Part shown: piece after piece, positions 8,803 through 17,521 of the stretch | Position numbering within the stretch: position 1 is the stretch's first letter | Layout: every line of letters begins with the position of its first letter | From: Bacteroidales bacterium UBA6192 | Lineage (GTDB): Bacteria > Bacteroidota > Bacteroidia > Bacteroidales > F082 | Reading direction: 5' to 3' | NCBI GenBank assembly: GCA_002422725.1 | Contig: DITE01000021.1 | Location: 1 to 51,666 of the forward strand | Length of the DNA stretch: 51,666 nt | Made by a program: the position numbers and the translations under genes | Notes under the pieces: model-generated | The model's database searches: none | Told to the model about the DNA's origin: nothing | Seen by the model: only the letters and a program-made list of their open reading frames with translations

Positions 8803-10251
8803 TCAATCAACTTTAAACCGGCTGCATGCTTTCATAACATCTGCTGTTTTCACATGCTGATCGCAGCAATAAAGGCCCTGACTGAAATGCTCACTGCAAA
8901 TGGTCACCTTGCGTTTAGCAATACGCTGTATATTAATAAGATGGCGCGCTGAAATGTTGTCAGTCGTGATATTTTTGCCCCCTGTGCCACAAGCCAAAGT
9001 CATGGAAGGTTGCAGGGCATTGAAAGTGCCGCCCAAAGCACCCTGTGATGAAGGCTGGTTGACAATGATACGGCCAGCATTCATAGTTTCGGCAAAATGC
9101 CTGATTTTAATCTCATCATTTGAGAAAATGCTGGCTGTGTGTCCCAGACCGCCATAGCGATTTATTTCGCGGCAGCGCGCAATGCCCTGCTCAAAATTGT
9201 CCACCACATAATAAGCCAAAATGGGCGCCAGAATCTCGAATGATAAGGGCGAATCTGCCCCAACTTTTTCCAGGGGAGCAATCAGCACTGTGGTTTCTAT
9301 GGGCACATCAAATCCGGCCATTTGAGCAATCTCAGGGGCTGGTTTCCCAATCACACCGGCATTCATCACACTTTGTGACATATTGAACGCGATGGGCTCC
9401 AGTTTTGCGATCTCCTCCGGGCTCATAAAGTATGCTCCCCGTTTTTTAAACTCCACTTCAACGGCATCAGCGTTGTATCTTGACACCACCACAGCCTGTT
9501 CGCTGGCGCAAATGGTGCCATTATCAAATGTTTTTGAATGCAGTATCTGATCAACAGCAAAGGCAACATCCGCTGTTTTGCCAATATAAACCGGCACGTT
9601 TCCAGGACCTATGCCAATGGTCGGATTGCCCGAGCTATAGGCAGCCTTTACAAGCCCAACCGAGCCTGTAGCAAGGATTAGTGCCGTTTTTTTATGAGCC
9701 ATAAAAGTGATGACTTCATCCTTATTCACCCTTTTCAACCATTGAATGCAATTTTCAGGAGCTCCTGCTTCCATGGCAGCTTCGTAGCAGATACGCGCAG
9801 CTTCGATACTGCATTTCCTTGCTGCGCCATGTGGACTAATTATCAACGGATTGCGCGTCTTAAGGCTGATGAGTATCTTGAAAAGTACTGTGCTGGTGGG
9901 ATTGGTGATGGGCGTAATGGCAAAAACCGGTCCAAGTGGGCGGGCAATCTCAGTGATCCCGGTAATAGGGTCATCAGAAATAATACCTACTGCCTTAAAA
10001 TCACGTATGTCTTCGTACACATGTTTGGTAGCAATGATGTTTTTAATCACTTTATCTTCCACCTTTCCAATTCCGGTTTCCTGATAAGCCAACTCTGCCA
10101 GCATAAAACGGTTGTCGAAGGCTGTTTCAAATACCTTTTTCACAATGCGATCCGTCGTTTGGCGGTCGTAAGCCGCGAAAAGCTCTGCTGCCTTTGAGGC
10201 ATTGTCCATGACCGTGTTAATATAGTCGTGATTGATGGGGATTGTTTGCAT
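8803..10251 (-). CDS. CoA-acylating aldehyde dehydrogenase (acetaldehyde dehydrogenase type)
   Basis: The 482-residue protein belongs to the acetylating aldehyde dehydrogenase group (EutE and the N-terminal half of AdhE), which interconverts acetyl-CoA plus NADH with acetaldehyde plus CoA. The catalytic cysteine is Cys248 in NGTICASEQ. The cofactor region includes ITPITNPTST and ATGSVGLVKAA. No iron alcohol dehydrogenase domain follows, so it is a stand-alone enzyme and not AdhE. No microcompartment gene lies nearby. The C-terminal ~37 residues contain four cysteines (one ICSEH, a CC pair, one ACSRF), which is unusual for the family and might bind metal. A fermentative role in ethanol or acetate metabolism is inferred. 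Confidence 0.85.
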   Translation of the reverse strand: MQTIPINHDYINTVMDNASKAAELFAAYDRQTTDRIVKKVFETAFDNRFMLAELAYQETGIGKVEDKVIKNIIATKHVYEDIRDFKAVGIISDDPITGITEIARPLGPVFAITPITNPTSTVLFKILISLKTRNPLIISPHGAARKCSIEAARICYEAAMEAGAPENCIQWLKRVNKDEVITFMAHKKTALILATGSVGLVKAAYSSGNPTIGIGPGNVPVYIGKTADVAFAVDQILHSKTFDNGTICASEQAVVVSRYNADAVEVEFKKRGAYFMSPEEIAKLEPIAFNMSQSVMNAGVIGKPAPEIAQMAGFDVPIETTVLIAPLEKVGADSPLSFEILAPILAYYVVDNFEQGIARCREINRYGGLGHTASIFSNDEIKIRHFAETMNAGRIIVNQPSSQGALGGTFNALQPSMTLACGTGGKNITTDNISARHLINIQRIAKRKVTICSEHFSQGLYCCDQHVKTADVMKACSRFKVD

Positions 10252-10815
10252 CTGAAGGCTGTTTTTGTATATATATTATCTTCTTGTTGAACACAAAAAT
10301 CATCATAGTATCAATCATTCAATGGTGCTATAAGATTACCGCTTAGGCATCAATGATTGTTGAAGGGGGTAAAAATAGAAAAACTATTTGCATACTGTGA
10401 TGTATTGAATGAGGATTTGCAGAAATGGGTCTCAAGAGTCTGTTCAAGAAATCGAATGTTGAAAACTCCATAATAACCTGATAATGTTCGTTCAACACCG
10501 GACCTTATGAACCTGCTCATAATGTATGCCTTGAAAAACAAATTTCAACAGGAAAAGCCATCAGTATAAACTTGATATAAAGCTTGTGTTAAACCATGTG
10601 TGTTTGAATCTATTACTAATCGTAAAGTAGCATACCCGGCAATATTTCGTGTTCCTTCGATTCAATACGACTGATTTTTAATCACGAATTGTTCGTTGTC
10701 TGTTTTTTCGTCATTCTGTGACAATTTGCGACCCAGGATTATTTTTTCTACCAACACAATGAAGCGCAAAAGCTATTACATATTCAGGATTAGCTTAAAA
10801 ATATCTTGTTTTGTC
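10252..10815. other. Gene-free AT-rich stretch upstream of tRNA-Gln
   Basis: About 560 bases lie between the aldehyde dehydrogenase start and the tRNA promoter. Short open frames occur (for example a 63-codon minus-strand frame at 10350-10541), but none resembles a known protein or has a credible start context. I recognise no RNase P RNA, tmRNA, SRP RNA or transposase remnant. An unrecognised small RNA cannot be excluded. Confidence 0.4.
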
Positions 10816-10816
10816 C

Positions 10817-10844
10817 TTGTTTTCAAAAAAAAGTTCTATTTTTG
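10817..10844 (+). promoter_or_regulatory. Promoter of tRNA-Gln
   Basis: A TTG at 10817-10819 (-33 region) and TATTTTTG at 10837-10844 (-7, exact TAnnTTTG) are separated by 17 bases. The tRNA begins 25 bases downstream. Confidence 0.65.
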
Positions 10845-10868
10845 CAGCCGCTTTCAGCGCATGGGAAC

Positions 10869-10939
10869 TGTCCAATGGTGTAATGGTAGCACTGCAGATT
10901 TTGGTTCTGCCTGTCTAGGTTCGAATCCTGGTTGGACAA
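10869..10939 (+). tRNA. tRNA-Gln (anticodon TTG)
   Basis: A full cloverleaf can be folded. The acceptor stem is TGTCCAA/TTGGACA. The D arm encloses TAATGGTAG. The anticodon stem GCAGA/TCTGC has loop TTTTGGT with anticodon TTG, and the T arm is CTAGG/CCTGG around TTCGAAT. The U1-A72 first pair is a glutamine tRNA hallmark. CCA is not encoded. It is transcribed from its own promoter and followed by a terminator. Confidence 0.95.
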
Positions 10940-10947
10940 CAAAGGGG

Positions 10948-10979
10948 AAACCTGCTACGCTTAAGTAACAGGTTTTTTT
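10948..10979 (+). terminator. Terminator after tRNA-Gln
   Basis: The stem AAACCTG/CAGGTTT is followed directly by a T-run, nine bases after the mature tRNA end. Confidence 0.7.
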
Positions 10980-11040
10980 GTTCTGAGTCATGCTGATCAT
11001 GCCATCTGGCTACCAAAAAATATGGTTATCAAATCATTTT

Positions 11041-11073
11041 TTTGACAGAATGCATAAAATTGTTGTATTTTTG
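11041..11073 (+). promoter_or_regulatory. Promoter of the rimP-nusA-infB operon
   Basis: TTTG at 11041-11044 (-33) and TATTTTTG at 11066-11073 (-7) are separated by 21 bases, a good fit to the Bacteroidota promoter. Transcription would start near 11077, giving a leader of about 70 bases. Confidence 0.7.
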
Positions 11074-11108
11074 CACCGGTTATCAGCTACTTAAGAACAA
11101 GAAATCGT

Positions 11109-11135
11109 GAGGGGACAAAAGTCCCCTCTTTTATT
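11109..11135 (+). promoter_or_regulatory. Terminator-like hairpin in the rimP leader (candidate attenuator)
   Basis: A perfect 8-bp stem (GAGGGGAC/GTCCCCTC) with an AAAA loop is followed at once by TTTTATT. It lies downstream of the operon promoter and about 17 bases before the rimP start. RNA polymerase must therefore pass it to express rimP, nusA and infB. Confidence 0.6.
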
Positions 11136-11148
11136 AACGACAATAAAA

Positions 11149-11613
11149 ATGATTAACAGGGATCAGATTATTCAATGGGCAAATGAAGCGCTCGAGGGTA
11201 CAGACCGTTTCATTGTAGATGTGCTGGTTAAAAACCACGACACCATACTTGTGTTTCTCGATGCGGACAGTTCGGTCAATATTGACGACTGTGTTGCTGT
11301 TAGCCGCTCCATTGAGGGTCAGCTCGATCGTGAAGAACATGATTTTGAGTTGCGTGTGTCATCAGCCGGTGCCGATCAGCCATTTCATCTGCCGCGGCAG
11401 TATAATAAGAATATTGGCCGCTCTCTTGAAGTTTATTTGAACGATACTTCAATCGTCACCGGAAAACTAACCGAGATTAGCAGCTCTGGTATAACCCTGG
11501 AAACTTTCAAGGAAAAAAAACAGAGTAAAATCAAAAAAGAAGTAGCCGGACAAACCATTGTCATCCCGTTTACAGACATAAAAGAATCGAAAGTTATCAT
11601 TAGTTTTCAATAA
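11149..11613 (+). CDS. rimP: Ribosome maturation factor RimP
   Basis: RimP assists 30S subunit maturation. I chose the ATG at 11149 (MINRDQIIQWANE); an in-frame GTG at 11107 would overlap the leader hairpin. The 154-residue product has the usual two-part form: an N-terminal alpha/beta domain with the family's VFLDADSSVNIDDCVAVSR block and VSSAGADQPF, then a C-terminal SH3-like domain with a Lys-rich insertion near residues 118-130. It is the first gene of the conserved rimP-nusA-infB cluster, 34 bases before nusA. Confidence 0.92.
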   Translation: MINRDQIIQWANEALEGTDRFIVDVLVKNHDTILVFLDADSSVNIDDCVAVSRSIEGQLDREEHDFELRVSSAGADQPFHLPRQYNKNIGRSLEVYLNDTSIVTGKLTEISSSGITLETFKEKKQSKIKKEVAGQTIVIPFTDIKESKVIISFQ

Positions 11614-11647
11614 AACCTTTTCATAATCAATTAGTTTCATTAAAGTA

Positions 11648-12883
11648 ATGGACAACATCAATTTGGTAGAGAGCTTTTCGGAGTTCAAAGAATTTAAAAA
11701 TATCGATCGCGAAACCATGATGCGTATTCTGGAGGATGTCTTCAGAAGTATGTTGATCAAAAAGTACGGATCGGACAGCAATTTCGACATTATCGTGAAT
11801 ATCGACAAGGGCGACCTTGAGATTTGGCATAACCGTGAGATTGTTGAAGATGAGGCCGTTGAGGACCCAACAACCCAAATAGCACTTTCGGAGGCCATCA
11901 AAATTGAACCCGACTTTGAGGTGGGGGAAGAAGTTTCAGAAGCCATCCGAATCAAGGATTTTGGAAGAAGGGAAATTTTGACTATACGGCAGAATCTGGC
12001 CTCTAAAATTCTGGAGTACGAAAAAGACAGTGTATATCAGAAATACAAAGAGAAAGTTGGCGAAATCGTATCCGGTGAAGTTTATCAGGCCTGGAGGCGT
12101 GAAATCTTGGTTCTGGACGATGAAGGTATCGAGCTTATCCTGCCCAAATCAGAACAAATACCAACCGACTTCTATCGCAAGGGCGACACCATCAGGGCAG
12201 TAGTGCTGAAAGTTGAGATGCACAACAACACCCCTCTTATTATGCTCTCGCGCACTTCGGAGATTTTCCTGCAAAGGCTGTTCGAAGCCGAAGTACCTGA
12301 AGTGTATGACGGATTGATTACCATTCGTCGCATTGTGCGTGAACCCGGACAGAGAGCCAAAATTGCTGTTGAATCTTATGATGACCGCATCGACCCTGTG
12401 GGCGCCTGTGTTGGCATGAAAGGATCACGTATTCATGGTATTGTGAGAGAACTCAGGAACGAAAATATCGATGTTATCAATTTCACCAACAACCCAAGTT
12501 TGTTTATTACCAGGGCATTAAGTCCGGCAAAAATTGCCTCCATCCACCTGGACGACGAAAACAAAAGAGCCGAAGTGTATATGAAACCCGATCAGGTTAG
12601 CCTGGCAATCGGCAAAGGAGGTTACAACATCAAACTTGCCGGCAAGCTGACTGGCTATGAAATTGATGTGTACCGCGACACTGACACAGACTCAGAAGAT
12701 GTTGATTTGATGGAATTTAACGATGAAATCGATCAGTGGATTATCGATCAGCTGAGAAATATCGGCTGCGACACTGCCAAGAGTGTTCTCGAGTTGAGCG
12801 TTCAGGAACTGGAAGCCCGAACTGATCTGGAACTGGAGACAATTCAGGAGGTTGTTCGTATTCTTAAGGCTGAATTTGAATAA
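11648..12883 (+). CDS. nusA: Transcription termination/antitermination factor NusA
   Basis: NusA binds RNA polymerase and nascent RNA, modulating pausing, termination and antitermination. In the 411-residue product residues ~1-130 are the polymerase-binding domain, followed by an S1 domain (~133-200). KH1 carries the GMKGSRI loop near residue 257 and KH2 the GKGGYNI loop near residue 322. A short helical end replaces the acidic repeats found in E. coli NusA, hence the shorter length. It lies between rimP and infB as in most bacteria. NusA could act on the terminator-like hairpin in its own operon leader; that is inference. Confidence 0.95.
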   Translation: MDNINLVESFSEFKEFKNIDRETMMRILEDVFRSMLIKKYGSDSNFDIIVNIDKGDLEIWHNREIVEDEAVEDPTTQIALSEAIKIEPDFEVGEEVSEAIRIKDFGRREILTIRQNLASKILEYEKDSVYQKYKEKVGEIVSGEVYQAWRREILVLDDEGIELILPKSEQIPTDFYRKGDTIRAVVLKVEMHNNTPLIMLSRTSEIFLQRLFEAEVPEVYDGLITIRRIVREPGQRAKIAVESYDDRIDPVGACVGMKGSRIHGIVRELRNENIDVINFTNNPSLFITRALSPAKIASIHLDDENKRAEVYMKPDQVSLAIGKGGYNIKLAGKLTGYEIDVYRDTDTDSEDVDLMEFNDEIDQWIIDQLRNIGCDTAKSVLELSVQELEARTDLELETIQEVVRILKAEFE

Positions 12884-12889
12884 TATTGC

Positions 12890-12897
12890 TAATTTTG
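12890..12897 (+). promoter_or_regulatory. Possible internal promoter -7 element before infB
   Basis: TAATTTTG matches TAnnTTTG exactly, just after the nusA stop codon and 32 bases before infB. No good -33 element is visible, so this is tentative. Confidence 0.35.
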
Positions 12898-12929
12898 CCT
12901 ACTTATTTTTATAATTGATTTTTTTGCAT

Positions 12930-15900
12930 ATGTCCGAAGGCTCAGTAACATCAACCCGTCTTAGTAAGGCAGCCCGTGAATTTAACATCGGGACTTCCAC
13001 TATCGTGGAGTTCCTTTCAAAGAAGGGATTTCAGGTTGACTCAAACCCAAACACCCGCATCACACCTGAGATGTATGCACTGCTGTTGAAAGAATTTCAG
13101 TCGGAAAAGCAAGTAAAGGAAGATGCCCAAAAAATTGGCATTGACCATTCCGGTCGAAAAACCATAACCGCCGACGAGCTGGTAAAGCGCCCCGTTGATG
13201 AAGAAGAAGATGATTTTGATACTGAAGAACTTATCATCAAGAATGTAACCGGTAATTACACTGATCTAAAAATACAAAAAAACGAAAAGGCCGAGCTTGA
13301 AAAACCAGCAGCCAAGGTAGAACCACCGGTTATTGAGCCCAAAGTTGCACCCAAAGAGGAAATTATCCCTGAGCTTGTTCCTGTTAAAGAAGAAACCATT
13401 CAGGCTCAGGTAGTCGAAAATACTGTTATAGAAACAAAAGAACAGGAAATTGATATACCAGTGGCAGTTGAGGATAAAACACCCTCACATACTACCATTG
13501 AAGTGGGCGATAATGAGTTCAAAATATTTGGCAAAATTGATCTTGACAGCATTAACCAGCGCACAAAACCTGACCGGAAATCAAAATCGCAACGACAAAA
13601 AGAGGCTGAAGAAAAACGGCAAACACAAAAGGATCAAAAAGTTATCAAATCCCAACCAAGTGCCGAACCTGATCCGGTTGAAACAAAAGACGCTGAAAAA
13701 CCGGTTGAAGAAATTCCTGAGAAAGCTGCTGCCGTAGTTTTGCCGGAAACAGAACAACCTAAACCTAAAGAAAAAGCCGAAGTAAAGCCTGAAACGAAAA
13801 CTACGGAAAGAGTTATCAACTTCATGCCAACAGAAGTGCGTAAGCTTGAAGGACCAAAAATTCTGGATAAAATAGAGCTTCCGCTTGAAAGAAAAGGAAA
13901 ACCTAAACCTGTCGCATCTTCAACAGAAGACAAGTTAAGTGCCTCGCAAAAAAAGAAAAAACGTAAACGTATCCGGAATAAAGTTCAGGAACCTGAAGCC
14001 GCCAAGCCAAAGGTGCAGCAAGATAAAGCACCCCTACACAAACCAAAACTGCATATTCCCAAAAGAGAAGAAAAGCCCGAACTGACCGAAGAAGATATCC
14101 AGCGTCAGATCAAGGAAACCCTTGCACGACTCTCTCCTCTTGGCAAGTCAAAAACATCGAAACACCGTCGACACAAACGCGACAATGTTTCACATCAGAT
14201 GCAGGAAGAAATGGCACGGATTGAACAGGACCGTTCAAAACTGAAAGTGACTGAATTTGTTACCGCCAACGAACTCGCTACAATGATGAACGTTCCGGTT
14301 AATAAAGTCATTGGCACCTGTATGAGTCTTGGTCTGTTTGTTTCGATTAACCAAAGACTGGATGCCGAAACCTTGAGTCTGGTTGCAGAAGAATTTGGTT
14401 ATCAGCTCGAGTTTGTAAGTGCCGAACTGCAGGAAGCAATTGATGAAACCGAAGAAAATGACAATTCAGAAGACATTACCGAAAGAGCGCCAATTGTTAC
14501 CGTTATGGGTCACGTTGACCATGGTAAGACCCTGTTGCTCGATTATATCAGAAAGACAAATGTTGTTGGGGGCGAAGCAGGAGGCATTACCCAGCATATT
14601 GGTGCATATGAAGTATTCACCGAAAGTGGCAGAAAAATTGCTTTTCTTGATACCCCCGGCCATGAGGCTTTTACGGCTATGCGTGCCCGTGGCGCCAAGA
14701 TCACTGACGTTGCCATTATTGTAATTGCAGCCGATGACAGTATCATGCCCCAGACGGTTGAGGCCATTAACCATGCTCAGGCAGCAGGTGTGCCCATCGT
14801 ATTTGCTTTCAATAAAATTGATAAACCTTCGGCCAATGCAGAAAAGATCAGGGAACAACTGGCCAATATGAATATACTGGTGGAAGACTGGGGTGGCAAG
14901 TATCAGTGTCAGGAAGTTTCGGCCAAGTCAGGAATTGGGATAGACCAATTGCTCGACAAGGTGCTTTTGGAAGCTGAAATTCTCGAATTGAAAGGAAATG
15001 CCAAGAAACTGGCAAAAGGAACTGTTATTGAATCGTCGCTCGACAAAGGCCGGGGTTATGTTGCTAAGGTACTGGTTCAGGATGGAACCATGAAACAAGG
15101 TGATATTGTGCTTGCAGGATCAACTTATGGCAAGGTAAAAGCAATGTTTAACGAAAGGAACAAGCTTGTTAAGGAAGCCGGTCCTTCGACACCTGTTTTG
15201 CTGCTTGGTCTCAATGGTGCTCCTCAGGCAGGTGATATTTTCAATGTGATGGCTGATGAGAAAGATGCTAAGAACATTGCTTCCAAGCGCTTGCAATTGC
15301 AACGTGAACAAGGCTTACGGACTCAAAAACATATCACCCTTGACGAAATTGGACGTCGTATTGCCATTGGCGATTTTAAAGAACTCAACCTAATCGTTAA
15401 AGCTGATGTGGATGGCTCAGTTGAAGCTTTATCCGATTCATTGCTGAAACTCTCAACAAAAGAAGTTCAGGTCAACGTTATCCACAAATCAGTGGGGGCT
15501 ATCACCGAGTCTGATGTCCTGCTGGCCTCGGCATCCAATGCCATCGTTATCGGATTCCAGGTGCGCCCATCTATGAGTGCACGCAAACTGGCTGAACAGG
15601 AAGAGATTGATGTTCGGTTGTATTCCATCATCTATCAGGCAATTGAAGAGATAAAAGCTGCTATTGAAGGCATGCTGGCTCCTGAAATTGAAGAAGTTAT
15701 TACTTGCAATGTGGAGATAAGGGAAGTATTCAAAATTACCAAGGTTGGCTCAGTTGCCGGGTGTATGGTACTGGATGGTAAGATTACCCGAAACACCAAA
15801 ATCAGGCTTATCCGCGATGGTATTGTCATTTATACCGGGCATCTTGGCTCGCTGAAGCGATTCAAGGATGACGCCAAGGAAGTGGCAACAGGTTATGAGT

Positions 15901-15989
15901 GCGGATTAAACATCGATGGATTCAATGATATCAAAGTTGGCGATATTGTTGAAGGTTACACCGAAAAAGAAGTGAGCAGAAAACTATAA
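12930..15989 (+). CDS. infB: Translation initiation factor IF-2
   Basis: IF-2 is the GTPase that brings initiator tRNA to the 30S subunit. I took the ATG at 12930 over an in-frame TTG at 12915, giving 1019 residues. Residues ~8-60 are an IF2_N-type domain (KAAREFNIGTSTIVEFLSKK). A very long Lys/Glu/Pro-rich linker follows to ~residue 430, then a second IF2_N-like domain (~435-495). The G domain carries GHVDHGKT (G1, near 527), DTPGHEAFT (G3) and NKID (G4), followed by the beta-barrel, IF2 core and C-terminal tRNA-binding domains. The long charged linker accounts for the size relative to E. coli IF-2. It is the last gene of the rimP operon and converges on purA. Confidence 0.96.
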   Translation: MSEGSVTSTRLSKAAREFNIGTSTIVEFLSKKGFQVDSNPNTRITPEMYALLLKEFQSEKQVKEDAQKIGIDHSGRKTITADELVKRPVDEEEDDFDTEELIIKNVTGNYTDLKIQKNEKAELEKPAAKVEPPVIEPKVAPKEEIIPELVPVKEETIQAQVVENTVIETKEQEIDIPVAVEDKTPSHTTIEVGDNEFKIFGKIDLDSINQRTKPDRKSKSQRQKEAEEKRQTQKDQKVIKSQPSAEPDPVETKDAEKPVEEIPEKAAAVVLPETEQPKPKEKAEVKPETKTTERVINFMPTEVRKLEGPKILDKIELPLERKGKPKPVASSTEDKLSASQKKKKRKRIRNKVQEPEAAKPKVQQDKAPLHKPKLHIPKREEKPELTEEDIQRQIKETLARLSPLGKSKTSKHRRHKRDNVSHQMQEEMARIEQDRSKLKVTEFVTANELATMMNVPVNKVIGTCMSLGLFVSINQRLDAETLSLVAEEFGYQLEFVSAELQEAIDETEENDNSEDITERAPIVTVMGHVDHGKTLLLDYIRKTNVVGGEAGGITQHIGAYEVFTESGRKIAFLDTPGHEAFTAMRARGAKITDVAIIVIAADDSIMPQTVEAINHAQAAGVPIVFAFNKIDKPSANAEKIREQLANMNILVEDWGGKYQCQEVSAKSGIGIDQLLDKVLLEAEILELKGNAKKLAKGTVIESSLDKGRGYVAKVLVQDGTMKQGDIVLAGSTYGKVKAMFNERNKLVKEAGPSTPVLLLGLNGAPQAGDIFNVMADEKDAKNIASKRLQLQREQGLRTQKHITLDEIGRRIAIGDFKELNLIVKADVDGSVEALSDSLLKLSTKEVQVNVIHKSVGAITESDVLLASASNAIVIGFQVRPSMSARKLAEQEEIDVRLYSIIYQAIEEIKAAIEGMLAPEIEEVITCNVEIREVFKITKVGSVAGCMVLDGKITRNTKIRLIRDGIVIYTGHLGSLKRFKDDAKEVATGYECGLNIDGFNDIKVGDIVEGYTEKEVSRKL

Positions 15990-16050
15990 GACTATTCCCT
16001 GATTTTTTCAAAGCCTTGAGACTTCAGACCTAACCTGATCAGGTATTTTT

Positions 16051-17343
16051 TTACATATGAATAATCTGATCTCTGTCGGGGCCTGTTGAAACCATTGAAA
16101 TCCTTATTCCCGTTTCCTGATCAATAAACTTTAAATATTCAGAAAATTCCACGGGTAATTTATTCGGGTTTTTTCCAACTCTGATCGATTTGTTCCACCC
16201 TGCTATAGGCATATAAACCGGCTCAAGTGTTTCGAAACAAGCTTCATAAGGAAGGTAATCGATTTTCTTACCGGATATATCATGATAGGCAACAGCAATT
16301 TTCAGTTGATCGAAGTCGTCCAGTACATCAGCTTTCATCATAACCAATTCGGTGACCCCATTGAGCATCACAGCATATTTGAGTGCCGGCAGATCGAGCC
16401 ATCCGCAACGACGAGGCCTACCAGTTGTAGACCCAAACTCGTTGCCATTCTTTCTCATTTTCTCGCCGGTTTCGTCAAAAAGTTCAGTAGGAAAAGGCCC
16501 ACTGCCAACCCGTGTGCAATAGGCTTTGAACACTCCTATGACTTTTCCGATATTTGAGGGGGCAATTCCCAGTCCTGAACACACTCCTGCAATGGTGGTA
16601 TTGGAAGAAGTGACATAGGGATAACTACCAAAGTCTATGTCGAGCAATGTGCCCTGAGCCCCTTCAGCAAGCACCTTTTTGCCATGTTTAAGCTTATCGT
16701 GTATAAAATATTCACTGTCCACATGATGCAGTTTCTTTAAGAGGTCGAGCGATTCGAACCATCTGGCTTCATATTCCTCATAAAGCAAGCCATCGATCAG
16801 GTGTTCTCTATATTCGAAACCAAACTGATTGACAATTTGCAAATGCTTTGATTTTAACGATTGATAGCGCTGATCAAAATCCTTTAACATAGTATCCCCA
16901 ACCCGGATGCCACACCTGCTCATTTTGTCTGTATAGGTTGGCCCTATTCCTTTTAGGGTTGACCCAATTTTCGACACCCCTCTTGAGGCTTCAGAAGCAG
17001 CATCTATCAAGCGGTGCGACGGCAGAATGAGATGAGCTTTGCGGGAAACAAAAAGATTGCTTATTGCATCAACGTTACTATGACTTAACTTATTTATCTC
17101 CTTCTTAAGGATAAAGGGATCGATGATGACACCGTTACCGATCAGATTAATGGTTTTGGGGTTAAATATTCCTGAGGGAATGGTATGCAGGACAAACTTC
17201 TTACCGTCAAACTCAATGGTGTGACCCGCATTAGGCCCCCCCTGAAATCGGGCTACAACATCATATGCAGGAGCAAGCACATCCACTATTTTTCCTTTAC
17301 CCTCATCCCCCCATTGTAATCCTAATAATACATCAACTTTCAT
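16051..17343 (-). CDS. purA: Adenylosuccinate synthetase
   Basis: PurA makes adenylosuccinate from IMP, aspartate and GTP, the first committed step to AMP. The start is the ATG at 17343 (MKVDVLLGLQWGDEGKGK); the open frame extends 53 codons further upstream, but that part is not family-like and overlaps a leader hairpin. The 430-residue product is of normal length. It has the GTP/IMP-binding GDEGKGK (residues 12-18) and GGPNAGHTI, and the guanine-specificity end STGPDRDQ. It lies downstream of the Fur-family gene on the same strand but has its own predicted promoter. A terminator-like hairpin interrupts its leader. Confidence 0.95.
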   Translation of the reverse strand: MKVDVLLGLQWGDEGKGKIVDVLAPAYDVVARFQGGPNAGHTIEFDGKKFVLHTIPSGIFNPKTINLIGNGVIIDPFILKKEINKLSHSNVDAISNLFVSRKAHLILPSHRLIDAASEASRGVSKIGSTLKGIGPTYTDKMSRCGIRVGDTMLKDFDQRYQSLKSKHLQIVNQFGFEYREHLIDGLLYEEYEARWFESLDLLKKLHHVDSEYFIHDKLKHGKKVLAEGAQGTLLDIDFGSYPYVTSSNTTIAGVCSGLGIAPSNIGKVIGVFKAYCTRVGSGPFPTELFDETGEKMRKNGNEFGSTTGRPRRCGWLDLPALKYAVMLNGVTELVMMKADVLDDFDQLKIAVAYHDISGKKIDYLPYEACFETLEPVYMPIAGWNKSIRVGKNPNKLPVEFSEYLKFIDQETGIRISMVSTGPDRDQIIHM

Positions 17344-17365
17344 GCTTATCAATTTAATTGGCATC

Positions 17366-17409
17366 AAAAAAATTCCCATTTGATCATACCATATGATAAA
17401 CAATGGGAA
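17366..17409 (-). promoter_or_regulatory. Terminator hairpin inside the purA leader (candidate attenuator)
   Basis: Reading the minus strand, the outer stem TTCCCATT/AATGGGAA (8 bp) holds an inner stem ATCATA/TATGAT with a 3-base loop, separated by a small internal loop. Seven T residues follow immediately. It lies after the predicted purA promoter and 22 bases before the purA start, so purA transcripts must read through it. It could also end transcripts coming from the upstream Fur-family gene. Confidence 0.7.
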
Positions 17410-17436
17410 AAACAGAAACAAACAATCTATTCTTTG

Positions 17437-17444
17437 CAAAGGTA
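17437..17444 (-). promoter_or_regulatory. Promoter -7 element of purA
   Basis: The minus strand reads TACCTTTG, an exact TAnnTTTG match, about 93 bases before the purA start. A possible -33 element lies 27 bases further upstream, which is wider than usual. Confidence 0.45.
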
Positions 17445-17521
17445 AGAATCTATTATCAGAAAATGTAGACCCAAATAGTATGAGTTGCCAACAATAAACC
17501 AACTACAAGAATGGAAGGTGT

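Noticed and set aside
10350..10541. A 63-codon minus-strand open frame in the gap before tRNA-Gln
   Set aside because: No recognisable similarity, no promoter or start context, and composition like the surrounding non-coding DNA.
16033..16044. 12-base palindrome (ACCTGATCAGGT) followed by T-run between infB and purA, as a terminator
   Set aside because: It can form only a 4-bp stem with a 4-base loop, so it is too weak to call as a terminator.
17344..17502. In-frame upstream extension of purA by 53 codons
   Set aside because: It is unlike the family N-terminus, contains the predicted promoter and the terminator hairpin, and the ATG at 17343 gives the normal PurA start.
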